A DNA stretch of 64,000 nucleotides from Desulfobulbaceae bacterium BRH_c16a. GTDB taxonomy: Bacteria > Desulfobacterota > Desulfobulbia > Desulfobulbales > Desulfocapsaceae. This document shows positions 18,388 through 28,297 of this stretch, piece after piece. The stretch covers positions 186,001 through 250,000 of the forward strand of contig LADS01000061.1 in NCBI GenBank assembly GCA_000961725.1. The letters are read 5' to 3'. Each line of letters starts with the position of its first letter. Position 1 is the first letter of the stretch. A program made the position numbers and the translations under genes. The notes under the pieces are model-generated. The model worked only from the letters and a program-made list of their open reading frames with translations. It did not search any database and had not been told where the DNA came from.

Positions 18388-18699
18388 ATGGACAAGACTG
18401 AATACGAAGTATTGGCGGCAGTGCAGGCAATGAATAAATGCTGGACCGGCAAGGACCCGGATCTTGAGAAATTGCATGAGTATTTTCACGACATGATGGT
18501 GGCCATCACCCCGATGGATCGTTTTCGGGTCGAGGGCAAAGAGGCTTGTGTTGCGGGCTGGAGCAATTTTGCCAAATCCGTGGCAATCCGCCACTGGACG
18601 GAAAAGGAAATCCACATTCAAGTGTACAAGGAAGAAGCAGCCGTTATGCAGTCTTTTGATGTGTTCCGGCGAACGATTACCTTTTCCATCATAAATTAA
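18388..18699 (+). CDS. SnoaL-like / NTF2-fold small protein, probably shortened
   Basis: 103 residues beginning with helical MDKTEYEVLAAVQAMNKCW, followed by HDMMVAITP and VAGWSNF, the pattern of SnoaL/DUF4440 NTF2-like proteins, which are usually 125-140 residues. The C-terminus ends soon after the strand AAVMQSFDVF, earlier than expected, and this end is duplicated at 13471-13515. GGAG precedes the ATG. It is 12 bases upstream of the isochorismatase-like gene, so the two are one transcript, divergent from the GlxA-type regulator. The biochemical role is unknown; the fold often serves in small isomerases or hydrolases. Confidence 0.75.
   Translation: MDKTEYEVLAAVQAMNKCWTGKDPDLEKLHEYFHDMMVAITPMDRFRVEGKEACVAGWSNFAKSVAIRHWTEKEIHIQVYKEEAAVMQSFDVFRRTITFSIIN
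18643..18687 (+). repeat. Source copy of the 45-base duplicated segment
   Basis: Lies inside the 3' part of the SnoaL-like gene and matches 13471-13515 at 43 of 45 positions. This copy is part of an open gene and so is likely the donor. Confidence 0.7.
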
Positions 18700-18711
18700 C
18701 AGGATGACGAT

Positions 18712-19275
18712 ATGAAATATTCTCCTGCACTCCTCCTCATCGATATTCAAAACGATTACTTTCCCGGCGGTAAAATGGAACTGGCAGGGGCCGAAGAAGC
18801 AGCCCGCCAGGCAGGCGCAGTCTTGCAGTGTTGTCGGGAAAAACGGCTGCCGATCGTCCACATCGCCCATGAGGCGGTGCAGGCAGGGGCCGGCTTTTTC
18901 CTGCCCGGCACACATGGCCGGAAAATCCATCAACTGGTTCTGCCCGATCGAGAGGAAACAGTCATCATCAAAAATTTCCCCAATAGCTTCCTCAACACCC
19001 CCTTATTGACAGAATTAAGAAGTCGTGAGGTTTGCCAACTGATTATCGTCGGCATGATGACCCACATGTGTGTCGATGCCACAACCAGAGCGGCAAAAGA
19101 TCTTGGTTTTCACTGTATTCTCATTCACGATGCCACCGCGACCAAAGACCTTGCATTTGCCGGAAAGTCGATTGCTGCTGCCCAGGTACGGACCGCCTTT
19201 ACCGCTGCTCTTTCGGCCATCTGCGATGAAACTTTATCTGCCGATGAGGTTATCGGCAAACTCAAGGGGAAGTGA
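18712..19275 (+). CDS. Isochorismatase-family cysteine hydrolase
   Basis: 187 residues with the family's Asp-Lys-Cys triad: Asp in LLIDIQNDYF near the N-terminus, Lys in IIKNFPNSF, and Cys in GMMTHMCVDATTRAA. A cis-peptide loop precedes the cysteine. Members hydrolyse isochorismate, nicotinamide or related amides; this one is closest in layout to nicotinamidase-like proteins often found beside GlxA regulators. AGGA precedes the ATG. It is co-transcribed with the SnoaL-like gene. The substrate is not predictable. Confidence 0.9.
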   Translation: MKYSPALLLIDIQNDYFPGGKMELAGAEEAARQAGAVLQCCREKRLPIVHIAHEAVQAGAGFFLPGTHGRKIHQLVLPDREETVIIKNFPNSFLNTPLLTELRSREVCQLIIVGMMTHMCVDATTRAAKDLGFHCILIHDATATKDLAFAGKSIAAAQVRTAFTAALSAICDETLSADEVIGKLKGK

Positions 19276-19283
19276 AGATTGAA

Positions 19284-19314
19284 ATTGCATTTTTCACGAG
19301 GGATAATGGCATCT
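19284..19314 (+). repeat. Right copy of a direct repeat bounding the glxA module
   Basis: Shares 16 identical bases with 17192-17207, then aligned blocks with a 3-base gap. It starts nine bases after the isochorismatase stop. Confidence 0.65.
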
Positions 19315-19319
19315 CAGTA

Positions 19320-19691
19320 CTACTGCGAATGGCGAAAATGCCGGTGAAGGACGAAGAAATACAAGATCAGGTTCACCACGACGACAAAAACACCGAGAAA
19401 TATCTGATTTTCAGCGGTGAGTCCTGCGGGATAAACTATGGGGATGAGATAATGCTCGATGAAACCTGAAGAATATCCCTTCTCACCGGCAAGCTGACTG
19501 AGATGGTTTTCCAGGGGCGTCAAGGGGCAGAGGGCACCGGAGAATTCGGTATAAGCACCCCAGACCGCAGCCGGCAGGTGAAGCAGCGCAATCGATGCCC
19601 GCCACAGCACGAGAAAACCGCCGGCTACGACAAAGAGTATAAACAGCACATGCAGGAGAATGACACTATCTGCGAGAAGTTGATAGAACAT
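19320..19691 (-). CDS. DUF2784 membrane protein
   Basis: 123 residues with four hydrophobic helices and the family's conserved central segment CPLTPLENHLSQLAG and FIEHYLIP. DUF2784 proteins are small integral membrane proteins of unknown function, widespread in proteobacteria. The gene is convergent with the isochorismatase-like gene and in the same direction as the secreted basic protein upstream. Confidence 0.85.
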   Translation of the reverse strand: MFYQLLADSVILLHVLFILFVVAGGFLVLWRASIALLHLPAAVWGAYTEFSGALCPLTPLENHLSQLAGEKGYSSGFIEHYLIPIVYPAGLTAENQIFLGVFVVVVNLILYFFVLHRHFRHSQ

Positions 19692-19726
19692 ATCTTGAGC
19701 AGCCCCTTCTCAAAACTCATTTTCAT

Positions 19727-20125
19727 TTACCATCGGCGGCGATGATCCTCTCTCCAGTGGTCCTGATGATCGCCTCTCCAATGGTCCCGACGACCGTCTC
19801 TCCATCTGTCTCTCTCCCTGCAAACGGTTCGAATCACCTCCCGGTAGCGACCATGCCGACGCTCAACAGTTACAATATCCCGGCAACGTTCGGAAGAACG
19901 GTAATGAGGACGGTAATGGGGTCTGTGGTCATACCGGTCGCGAAAATGCGGTTGGTATGTAAAAACGAGAGACGGAGATGGAGGAGGCGGCAGAAATACC
20001 TCAGCCTGCGGGGGATCAAAGACCCTGGCGTGTCGAACATTGTTTCCCGGGTCCCGGGCCTCGGCCTGGGCGGCAATAACCCCCAACATCAGTACTGCAA
20101 CAAGAGTCAACTTCAATTTTTTCAT
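19727..20125 (-). CDS. Secreted Arg/His-rich hypothetical protein
   Basis: 132 residues from an ATG with GGAGGG upstream. A clear signal peptide (MKKLKLTLVAVLMLGVIAAQAEA) is followed by a mature part very rich in Arg, His, Asp and Tyr, with repeated RPHYRPHYR-type and DHWRxDH-type units. I know of no defined function. The His/Asp-rich tail could bind metal or nucleic acid, but this is speculation. Homologous low-complexity secreted proteins are common in deltaproteobacteria. Confidence 0.65.
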   Translation of the reverse strand: MKKLKLTLVAVLMLGVIAAQAEARDPGNNVRHARVFDPPQAEVFLPPPPSPSLVFTYQPHFRDRYDHRPHYRPHYRSSERCRDIVTVERRHGRYREVIRTVCRERDRWRDGRRDHWRGDHQDHWREDHRRRW

Positions 20126-20325
20126 CGTGTTTCCCTCCATCTTAAAAGATAGCATTAAGAGATTAAGCATTCAGAGGGATTTTTTCCCTCTGGCTATCTT
20201 ATATGTCCCGCAAATCAAACATCATAGGGGACATCTGGAGGAATAGGGTGGCGAACGGCCTGATATCCTGGCCATGTCGGGTCAATGTCGGGTCAAACGC
20301 TCTTGTGAAATGAATTTCTAAGGTA

Positions 20326-21228
20326 CTAATTGAGCGTCCGAGGCCGGCCGATTGCCGTATGCGGGACAAGTTCTACGGCGAGAATACTGACAAGGATGAG
20401 AACACCTCCGGAAAGTTGTAAAAGGCTCAGCCGTTCCCCGAGAAATACCATGCCCCCGATCGCGGCAAAAACCGTCTCGGAACTGAGAATGATCGCCGCG
20501 TCGGCAGCCGGGGTAAAACGCTGACCAACCACCTGAAGGGTAAAGGCCATTCCCACCGAAAAGATTCCCACATAAAGAATTCCCCAGGCCGCACCGGCAA
20601 TCTGGGCGATACTTGGCGATTCGACAAGGTATCCGAGAACAAGGCCACCGCAGCCGCAGACCAGGAACTGCCCCGCCGCGACCACCAGCGGCGCCCGGGT
20701 TCGCGAGGCCATTATGCCGACCAGCATGACGTGTGCTGCCCAGAAAATCGTACTGGAAATCACCCACAGATCGCCTTCTACCAGATCTACATGCTGAGCC
20801 CCGCTGAGAATATAGGTGCCGAAAAAACAGCCGATAGATGCCGGCCAGATGGCAAAATGGACTTTTCGCTTGAGAACGATCAGACCCAGCACGGGCACCA
20901 GAGGAACATAAAGGGCAGTGAGAAACCCGGAGTTGGTGACGGTGGTGCGGAGAATGCCGTGCTGCTGGAGTACCGCCGCGGTAAGAAGAACACAACCGGT
21001 CAGGAGTATGCCCAGCCAGTCGGCGGTTAGAAAGCTGCGTTCCTCGCGGTCAACCCGACGGAACTGCCTGAAAGCAAACGGCAACACCATAACAGCCCCA
21101 ACCAGAAAACGGGATCCGGTGAAACTGATGGACCCCAGCTCGCCCGTGCCGATCTGCTGGACCACGAAACTGCTGCCCCAGATCATTGCCGCCATGGTCA
21201 AAAGGAGATTTGCCTGAATCCTAGTCAT
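20326..21228 (-). CDS. EamA/DMT-family transporter
   Basis: 300 residues with ten hydrophobic helices in two homologous EamA halves. It begins with the typical LLTMAAMIWGSSFVVQ, and the second half starts with GDLWVISSTIFWAAHVMLVG. Such permeases usually export amino acids or other small metabolites. AAGGG precedes the ATG. It is divergent from glpR, with about 310 bases between. Substrate unknown. Confidence 0.88.
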   Translation of the reverse strand: MTRIQANLLLTMAAMIWGSSFVVQQIGTGELGSISFTGSRFLVGAVMVLPFAFRQFRRVDREERSFLTADWLGILLTGCVLLTAAVLQQHGILRTTVTNSGFLTALYVPLVPVLGLIVLKRKVHFAIWPASIGCFFGTYILSGAQHVDLVEGDLWVISSTIFWAAHVMLVGIMASRTRAPLVVAAGQFLVCGCGGLVLGYLVESPSIAQIAGAAWGILYVGIFSVGMAFTLQVVGQRFTPAADAAIILSSETVFAAIGGMVFLGERLSLLQLSGGVLILVSILAVELVPHTAIGRPRTLN

Positions 21229-21542
21229 TGCTTGCCCTTTACGGTATACTTTTTCAGCAGTCTACCTGAAAAATTGCCGGCGATGCCGGATAGCTACGAT
21301 TATCACACAAAGAAAGCGCCAGTATACAGCCAAACCACTATTTTTCAAGCGATGTTGTGGCCATCTTCAATCTGCCTGGCCATCGGCACCGGCCTCAATT
21401 TGCTCAGCCGCGAATTTCGTTTCACACGTTTTATGGCAATTATTACTTTCATATGAAATACCATTTGACAACAACGAACCTGCGATGAATAATGGATCTG
21501 CGGCAGAACTCTCTCATACAACCATCTTGCAGGAAGGACTTC
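21229..21542. other. Divergent promoter region between the EamA transporter and glpR
   Basis: About 310 bases with no gene. The glpR-side promoter at 21465-21493 is listed separately; the transporter-side promoter was not resolved. Confidence 0.5.
21465..21493 (+). promoter_or_regulatory. Sigma-70 promoter for glpR
   Basis: A perfect -35 TTGACA (21465-21470), a 17-base spacer and a -10 AATAAT (21488-21493, 5 of 6 consensus). The expected transcript start near 21500 gives a ~43-base leader before glpR. Confidence 0.75.
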
Positions 21543-22310
21543 ATGGAAACACTCTCCGAACGGCAGAACAAGATCCTTACTCTGGCGCGGGAACACGGCA
21601 GGGTTGATGTCGACGAACTCTCCACTACCTTTACCGTCTCCCCGCAGACTATCCGCAAGGACCTCAATGAGCTGTGCGACAGGCAGTTGTTACAGAGAAT
21701 TCACGGCGGGGCTATAGTCGGCTCCGGCATCGAGAATGTCAGCTATGAGGCCAGACGCCTCCTCGCTCCGGGACCGAAGAGAGCCATAGGCAAAAAGGCG
21801 GCAGAGTTGATCCCGGATAACAGCTCCCTTTTGATCAATATCGGTACCACCACCGAGCAGGTCGCCCAGGCTCTTGCCAACCATCGGGGTTTGCTGGTCA
21901 TCACCAACAACATCAATGCCGTGGAAATCATGAAAAATTTCCTCGGGGTTGAACTGATCATAGCCGGTGGCCAGGTGCGCCGGTCGGACGGCGGTATCGT
22001 CGGTGATGCGGCGGTTGATTTCATCAACCAGTTTAAAGTCGATTATGCCGTTATCGGTGTTTCCGCAATCGACGAAGACGGCTCCCTGCTTGATTATGAT
22101 TTTCGCGAAGTTCGGGTTGCCCAGGCAATTATCAAGAATGCCCGTCATATCATCCTGGTAACCGATGCAATGAAGCTCGAAAGGAGTGCGCCTATCCGTA
22201 TAGGTCATATTTCTCAGATCAATACCATTGTTATCGACGACGACCTTCCCAAACAACTCCGGGATATCTGCGTTGAAAACGATGTGAATGTTGTTGTCGC
22301 AAGGTCTTGA
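21543..22310 (+). CDS. glpR: DeoR-family glycerol regulon repressor
   Basis: 255 residues from an ATG with AGGAAGGA upstream; the frame is open further 5' but unsupported. The N-terminal winged helix-turn-helix has the DeoR signature (ERQNKILTLAREHGRVDVDELSTTFTVSPQTIRKDL, in part). The C-terminal sugar-phosphate sensor domain has INIGTTTEQVAQAL and ends in the usual DDD/L segment. GlpR proteins repress glycerol genes and are released by glycerol-3-phosphate. It directly precedes glpD and the glycerol ABC transporter, so its role here is well supported by context. Confidence 0.9.
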   Translation: METLSERQNKILTLAREHGRVDVDELSTTFTVSPQTIRKDLNELCDRQLLQRIHGGAIVGSGIENVSYEARRLLAPGPKRAIGKKAAELIPDNSSLLINIGTTTEQVAQALANHRGLLVITNNINAVEIMKNFLGVELIIAGGQVRRSDGGIVGDAAVDFINQFKVDYAVIGVSAIDEDGSLLDYDFREVRVAQAIIKNARHIILVTDAMKLERSAPIRIGHISQINTIVIDDDLPKQLRDICVENDVNVVVARS

Positions 22311-22485
22311 TGGCCTGATATTACAAGGCAGAAGGCAGAAACTTACAAAAATGTATCTCCGCTGTAAATTTCACTTGCCCGGGCATTTGTTTTCGGTTAA
22401 GTATCGATTAGACTTGCGTTCGAAACTTTTTATGAATTAAGTTGAAACTTGCAGTTCCAAGTAAATCCTCAGCAGAGTGCCGGTA

Positions 22486-24024
22486 ATGAAGACACCTGTT
22501 TTCGATGTAGCGGTAATTGGCGGAGGCATCAACGGTTGTGGAATAACCCGTGATGCCGCGGGGCGAGGACTTTCGGTCTTTCTGTGTGAGCAGGAAGACT
22601 TAGCCTTCGGCACCTCGTCGGCATCCACCAAGCTTATCCACGGCGGCCTCAGGTATCTCGAATACTACGAGTTTCGCCTGGTCCGGGAAGCCCTGCGCGA
22701 ACGCGAGGTCCTGCTGAGCGCCGCCCCACACATCATCCGGCCCCTGCGCTTCATCCTGCCCCACCATGAAGGTCTGCGCCCGGCGTGGCTGATTCGCCTC
22801 GGCCTCTTTCTCTACGATCATATCGGCGGAAGAAAACTTCTGCCGCCAACCGCCACTGTCGATCTGACAACCGATGTCGCCGGGCAGGTCTTGAAAAAGA
22901 ATTTCTCCAAAGGCTTTGAATATTCCGACTGCTGGGTCATGGACAGCCGCCTGGTGGTTCTCAATGCCATGGACGCCGCGGCGAGAGGTGCTGAGATCCA
23001 TACCCGCACGAAACTGGTCTCGGCGACCAGGAGCGGCAAAATCTGGACCCTGACTCTCCATGACAGCTCGAACAACCGGGATTTCACCATCAATGCCGGC
23101 GTCCTTATCAATGCTTCCGGCCCCTGGCTTGACGAACTGCTTCCCCACATTTCGCACAGTAAGACGAGCGAACATATCCGCATGGTCAAAGGCAGCCATA
23201 TCATCGTCCCGAAACTGTTTGACCACGGTCGTGCCTATATCTTCCAGAACAGTGACGGACGGATCATCTTCGCCATTCCCTACGAAAACGATTTCACCTT
23301 GATCGGCACAACCGATGTCGATTTCCATGGCGATCCGGGCAGGGTCGCGATATCGCCGGAGGAGATCGACTATCTATGCCGGGCGGCCTCCGAATATTTT
23401 ATCCGCGAACTGTCGCCAAGGGATGTGGTGAGCAGTTTTTCCGGCATCCGCCCTCTTTTTGACGACGGCAAAAGCGAGGCGAAGGCGGCGACTCGCGATT
23501 ATGTCTTAAAACTCGACACCGGCCGTAATCGTAATGAGGCTCCCCTTCTTTCCATCTACGGCGGGAAGATCACCACCTATCGCAAACTGGCTGAATCGGT
23601 ATTGGCCAGGCTTTCGCCCTACCTCCCGCAGATGGGCGCTCCATGGACCGAGCATGCCCACCTCCCCGGCGGAGATTTCAGGCCGGAAGAGTATTCCGCT
23701 GAAATCGACAGGCTCATGGTTCGATGCCCGGTCCTCGACCGCAGTCTCGCCTCCCGCCTGATAGGAACCTACGGTACCTGCGCCGGATCGATGACCGCTG
23801 GAATCCGCGACAAGAGCAATCTCGGACGCCACTTCGGCGCGGATCTGTACAGTTTTGAAGCTGACTACCTGATTGCGGCTGAATGGGCGCAAAACGCCAA
23901 GGATGTGCTGTGGCGGCGGACCAGGCTCGGTCTTGTAGTTAGTGCCGGGGAAGCCCAGGCGCTGGACGAATACATCAAAGAGAAAGTATCGGCCGGGCGC
24001 TCTCTGCCCGCTGATAACCGATGA
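22486..24024 (+). CDS. glpD: Aerobic-type glycerol-3-phosphate dehydrogenase
   Basis: About 512 residues. The N-terminal FAD-binding motif VAVIGGGINGCGITRDAAGRG is followed by the family's TSSASTKLIHGGLRYLE segment, and the C-terminal DAO_C domain is present. It oxidises glycerol-3-phosphate to dihydroxyacetone phosphate and passes electrons to the quinone pool at the inner membrane. A GTG three codons earlier could also start translation; the ATG is preferred for its GAG at proper spacing. It is the first structural gene after glpR. In an anaerobe the electrons would enter the menaquinone pool. Confidence 0.93.
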   Translation: MKTPVFDVAVIGGGINGCGITRDAAGRGLSVFLCEQEDLAFGTSSASTKLIHGGLRYLEYYEFRLVREALREREVLLSAAPHIIRPLRFILPHHEGLRPAWLIRLGLFLYDHIGGRKLLPPTATVDLTTDVAGQVLKKNFSKGFEYSDCWVMDSRLVVLNAMDAAARGAEIHTRTKLVSATRSGKIWTLTLHDSSNNRDFTINAGVLINASGPWLDELLPHISHSKTSEHIRMVKGSHIIVPKLFDHGRAYIFQNSDGRIIFAIPYENDFTLIGTTDVDFHGDPGRVAISPEEIDYLCRAASEYFIRELSPRDVVSSFSGIRPLFDDGKSEAKAATRDYVLKLDTGRNRNEAPLLSIYGGKITTYRKLAESVLARLSPYLPQMGAPWTEHAHLPGGDFRPEEYSAEIDRLMVRCPVLDRSLASRLIGTYGTCAGSMTAGIRDKSNLGRHFGADLYSFEADYLIAAEWAQNAKDVLWRRTRLGLVVSAGEAQALDEYIKEKVSAGRSLPADNR

Positions 24025-24034
24025 GGAGAAGTAG

Positions 24035-25123
24035 ATGCAGCTCGAGCTACGCAATCTGTGCAAAAAAGTCGGCAAGGAGTTTCACATCAGCGACGTATCA
24101 CTCACCTTTGCAGCAGGATCGTTAAATATCTTACTCGGCCCCACCCTGGCCGGCAAAACCTCACTCATGCGGCTCATGGCCGGGCTCGACCGGCCGACTT
24201 CAGGCACGATCCACGTCGATGATCGCGACGTCACCGGGGTGCCGGTGCAGAAACGCCACGTGGCGATGGTCTACCAGCAGTTCATCAACTACCCGAATCT
24301 GACAGTCTTTGAAAATATTGCTTCGCCGCTGCGCATTGCGGGGGTTGCCACCGCCGAGATTAAAGAGCGGGTGGCAAAAGTGGCGGCGCTGCTGAAACTC
24401 GAGAAGATGCTCGGCCGCCTTCCCCAGGAGCTCTCCGGCGGTCAGCAGCAGCGAACGGCCCTGGCCCGGGCGCTGGTCAAGGGAGCCGAACTGGTGCTCC
24501 TTGACGAGCCGCTGGCCAATCTCGACTATAAACTGCGCGAAGAACTCCGCGAAGAGCTGCCCCGGATTTTTTCCGCGACCGGCTCGATCTTTGTCTATGC
24601 CACCACCGAGCCTTCGGAGGCTCTGCTCCTCGGCGGCAATACCGCCTCGCTGCATCAGGGACGGGTCACCCAGTTCGGCAAGACAATCGAAGTTTTTACC
24701 CGCCCACATAATCTCATCACCGCCCAGACCCTCTCCGATCCGCCGCTGAACCTTCTGCCGGTGACCAAGCTGAACAACAGGATGCTCTATAAAAGCCATG
24801 TCGAGGTCCCGTTGCTGGGCCCCCTGCCGCATCTGCCGGACGATGACTACACCATCGCCTTCCGGCCGCACCATCTCTTTCTTCACCGCAACTCCGATAA
24901 GGCGATTGCCGTCAATGCCAAGGTGGCGGTCACCGAGATTACCGGCTCAGAAAGCTATGTCCACCTGGATGTGGCGGGGGTACGCTGGGTGCTGCTGGCG
25001 CGTGGCATCCATCACATCGATATCAACGAGACAATCGAGATTTTCCTGGATCCCGACAAATTTTACGTCTACGACCGCAACGACACCCTGGTCGTGACGC
25101 CGGAAGCGGTAACCGGTGCATAG
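24035..25123 (+). CDS. glpS: Glycerol ABC transporter ATPase GlpS
   Basis: 362 residues, MalK-like in layout with a C-terminal TOBE-type region. Walker A is GPTLAGKT (residues 35-42), the signature LSGGQ is intact at 133-137, and Walker B LVLLDE lies at 153-158. The switch histidine is missing: the loop reads YATTEPSEA (about 188-196) where MalK has VTHDQxEA, so Thr stands in place of His. This ATPase therefore likely contributes a good signature but a weak catalytic site. It pairs with glpT downstream. GAGGAGAAG precedes the ATG. Confidence 0.9.
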   Translation: MQLELRNLCKKVGKEFHISDVSLTFAAGSLNILLGPTLAGKTSLMRLMAGLDRPTSGTIHVDDRDVTGVPVQKRHVAMVYQQFINYPNLTVFENIASPLRIAGVATAEIKERVAKVAALLKLEKMLGRLPQELSGGQQQRTALARALVKGAELVLLDEPLANLDYKLREELREELPRIFSATGSIFVYATTEPSEALLLGGNTASLHQGRVTQFGKTIEVFTRPHNLITAQTLSDPPLNLLPVTKLNNRMLYKSHVEVPLLGPLPHLPDDDYTIAFRPHHLFLHRNSDKAIAVNAKVAVTEITGSESYVHLDVAGVRWVLLARGIHHIDINETIEIFLDPDKFYVYDRNDTLVVTPEAVTGA

Positions 25124-25135
25124 AAGGAGAATGCA

Positions 25136-26226
<1,091 letters not shown>

Positions 26227-26230
<4 letters not shown>

Positions 26231-27111
26231 TCGTCAAGCAAACCAATCAGAAGGCCTGGTTCATGGTGCTGCCGGTCTTTCTCGTGGTCGCCTTCAGTGC
26301 CATCATTCCGCTGATGACCGTCGTCAATTATTCGGTCCAGGACACCTTCGGCAATAACCAGTTTTTCTGGGTGGGCATGGACTGGTTCAAGGACCTCATC
26401 CATTCGGAGCGCTTCCACTCCGCCTTTCTCCGGCAGCTGATGTTTTCCGGCATCATTTTACTGATTGAGATTCCCTTGGGGATAGTCATTGCTCTCGCCA
26501 TGCCGAAAAAGGGCTGGGGTGTGCCGGTCTGCCTGATCAGCATGGCCCTGCCTCTGCTCATCCCCTGGAACGTGGTCGGCACCATCTGGCAGATTTTCGG
26601 CCGGGTCGATATCGGCCTGCTCGGCCACACCCTGGCTTCGCTCGGCATTAATTATAACTATACCCAGGATCCGATTGCCGCCTGGATCACCATTATCATC
26701 ATGGACGTCTGGCACTGGACCAGTCTGGTAGTCCTGCTCGCCTATGCCGGCCTCTGTTCCATCCCCGATGCCTATTATCAGGCGGCAAAAATCGACGGCG
26801 CCTCGCGGCTGTCGGTGTTTCGCTATATTCAGCTGCCGAAGATGCAGCGGGTTCTCCTGATCGCCATTCTGCTCCGCTTCATGGACAGTTTCATGATCTA
26901 CACCGAGCCCTTTGTCATCACCGGCGGCGGCCCCGGCAACTCGACCACCTTCATGTCGATCGATCTGGTGAAGATGGCAATCGGCCAGTTCGATCTCGGT
27001 CCTGCCGCCGCCATGTCCCTTGTCTATTTTCTTGTCATTCTCCTCCTTTGCTGGGTGTTCTATACGGTGATGAGCAATATCGGCGAAGAAAGTTCCAACG
27101 GAGGTGCCTGA
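26227..27111 (+). CDS. glpP: Glycerol ABC transporter permease GlpP
   Basis: 294 residues with six membrane helices and the binding-protein-dependent permease (MalF-like) fold. The conserved EAA-type loop reads AAKIDGASRLSVFRYIQLPKM and is the contact to the ATPases. It starts at an ATGA overlap with glpT and ends just before the second permease, so the genes form one operon. With the partner permease it forms the glycerol channel in the inner membrane. Confidence 0.92.
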
Positions 27112-27112
27112 T

Positions 27113-27910
27113 ATGCGCGCCAAGTGGTTGATTCCTTTTATCTACATCGTTTTCCTGCTCCTGCCGATCTACTGGCTGATCAACATGAGTCTGAAGACTA
27201 ACTCCGAGATCCTGTCGGTCTTCAGCCTGTGGCCGCAGAATCTGACCTTTGCCAACTACCGGGTGATCTTCACCGATGCATCCTGGTACTCCGGCTATAT
27301 CAATTCGATGATCTACGTTTCGATCAACGTGGTCATTTCGGTCACTTTCGCACTGCCTGCGGCCTATGCTTTTTCCCGTTATTCGTTTGTCGGCGACAAG
27401 CATCTGTTCTTCTGGCTGCTGACCAACCGTATGGCCCCGCCAGCGGTTTTCGCCCTGCCGTTCTTCCAGCTCTATTCGTCGATCGGCCTGTTCGACACCC
27501 ACATCGCCGTCGCCATCGCCCATTGCCTCTTCAACCTGCCGCTGGCCGTCTGGATTCTCGAGGGTTTCATGTCGGGAATTCCGAAAGAGATTGATGAGAC
27601 CGCTTTTGTCGACGGCTATTCCTGGCCGCGGTTCTTCATCAAGATCTTTATCCCCAACATCGCCTCGGGGATCGGCGTCACCGCCTTTTTCTGCTTCATG
27701 TTCTCCTGGGTTGAACTGCTTCTCGCCAGGACCCTTACCGCTGTCAACGCTAAACCAATCTCGGCGATCATGACACGGACGGTCTCCGCCTCGGGTCTCG
27801 ACTGGGGGGTGCTCGCCGCCGCCGGCGTCCTCACCATTGTGCCGGGAGCGCTGGTTATCTATTTCGTCCGCAATCATATCGCCAAGGGCTTCGCGCTTGG
27901 CAGGGTTTAA
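27113..27910 (+). CDS. glpQ: Glycerol ABC transporter permease GlpQ
   Basis: 265 residues from an ATG with GGAGGTG upstream. A MalG-like inner-membrane permease with six helices and an EAA loop reading DETAFVDGYSWPRFFIKIFIP. It begins one base after the stop of the preceding permease. Together with GlpP it forms the heterodimeric permease core. The name follows the rhizobial operon, not the E. coli phosphodiesterase. Confidence 0.92.
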   Translation: MRAKWLIPFIYIVFLLLPIYWLINMSLKTNSEILSVFSLWPQNLTFANYRVIFTDASWYSGYINSMIYVSINVVISVTFALPAAYAFSRYSFVGDKHLFFWLLTNRMAPPAVFALPFFQLYSSIGLFDTHIAVAIAHCLFNLPLAVWILEGFMSGIPKEIDETAFVDGYSWPRFFIKIFIPNIASGIGVTAFFCFMFSWVELLLARTLTAVNAKPISAIMTRTVSASGLDWGVLAAAGVLTIVPGALVIYFVRNHIAKGFALGRV

Positions 27911-27921
27911 AGGAGGAGACA

Positions 27922-28209
27922 ATGAACCTCAACTGGATGGCATGGACCAAACCAACCGCCGCATTCTTTATCATCATCTTCTGCATGCTCATCGTCATGA
28001 CCATCTGGGAGCTTAGAAGTCCCGGCGGATCCCCCAGAACAGGCATCCTCCGTTTTGAAACCACCAGGGGCGACCGTCTTTTCGTCTCCCTGCTCGGGGC
28101 TGCATATATACACATAATCTGGCTGGCCCTGTTCGGCGGAGCCTTAAGCCTGTGGTGGGCTTTTGCCATAGCCTGTATTTACGCGCTCTGCGTGTTTAAG
28201 TGGGTTTAG
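27922..28209 (+). CDS. DUF2160 small membrane protein of the glycerol operon
   Basis: 95 residues with two clear membrane helices (about 10-30 and 55-75) and a third hydrophobic stretch at the C-terminus. It matches DUF2160, a family found almost only between the permease and binding-protein genes of glycerol ABC operons. A perfect AGGAGGAG Shine-Dalgarno precedes it. It may be an accessory subunit of the transporter; the role is not known. Confidence 0.85.
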   Translation: MNLNWMAWTKPTAAFFIIIFCMLIVMTIWELRSPGGSPRTGILRFETTRGDRLFVSLLGAAYIHIIWLALFGGALSLWWAFAIACIYALCVFKWV

Positions 28210-28297
28210 CGCGCGTGTTGTTGGTATCGGTGTTTCGTTCTGCCATCAGACAACCTCGGTGGCAGGAAAAATCGCAAAACTAGAGAGGAGAAAATCG

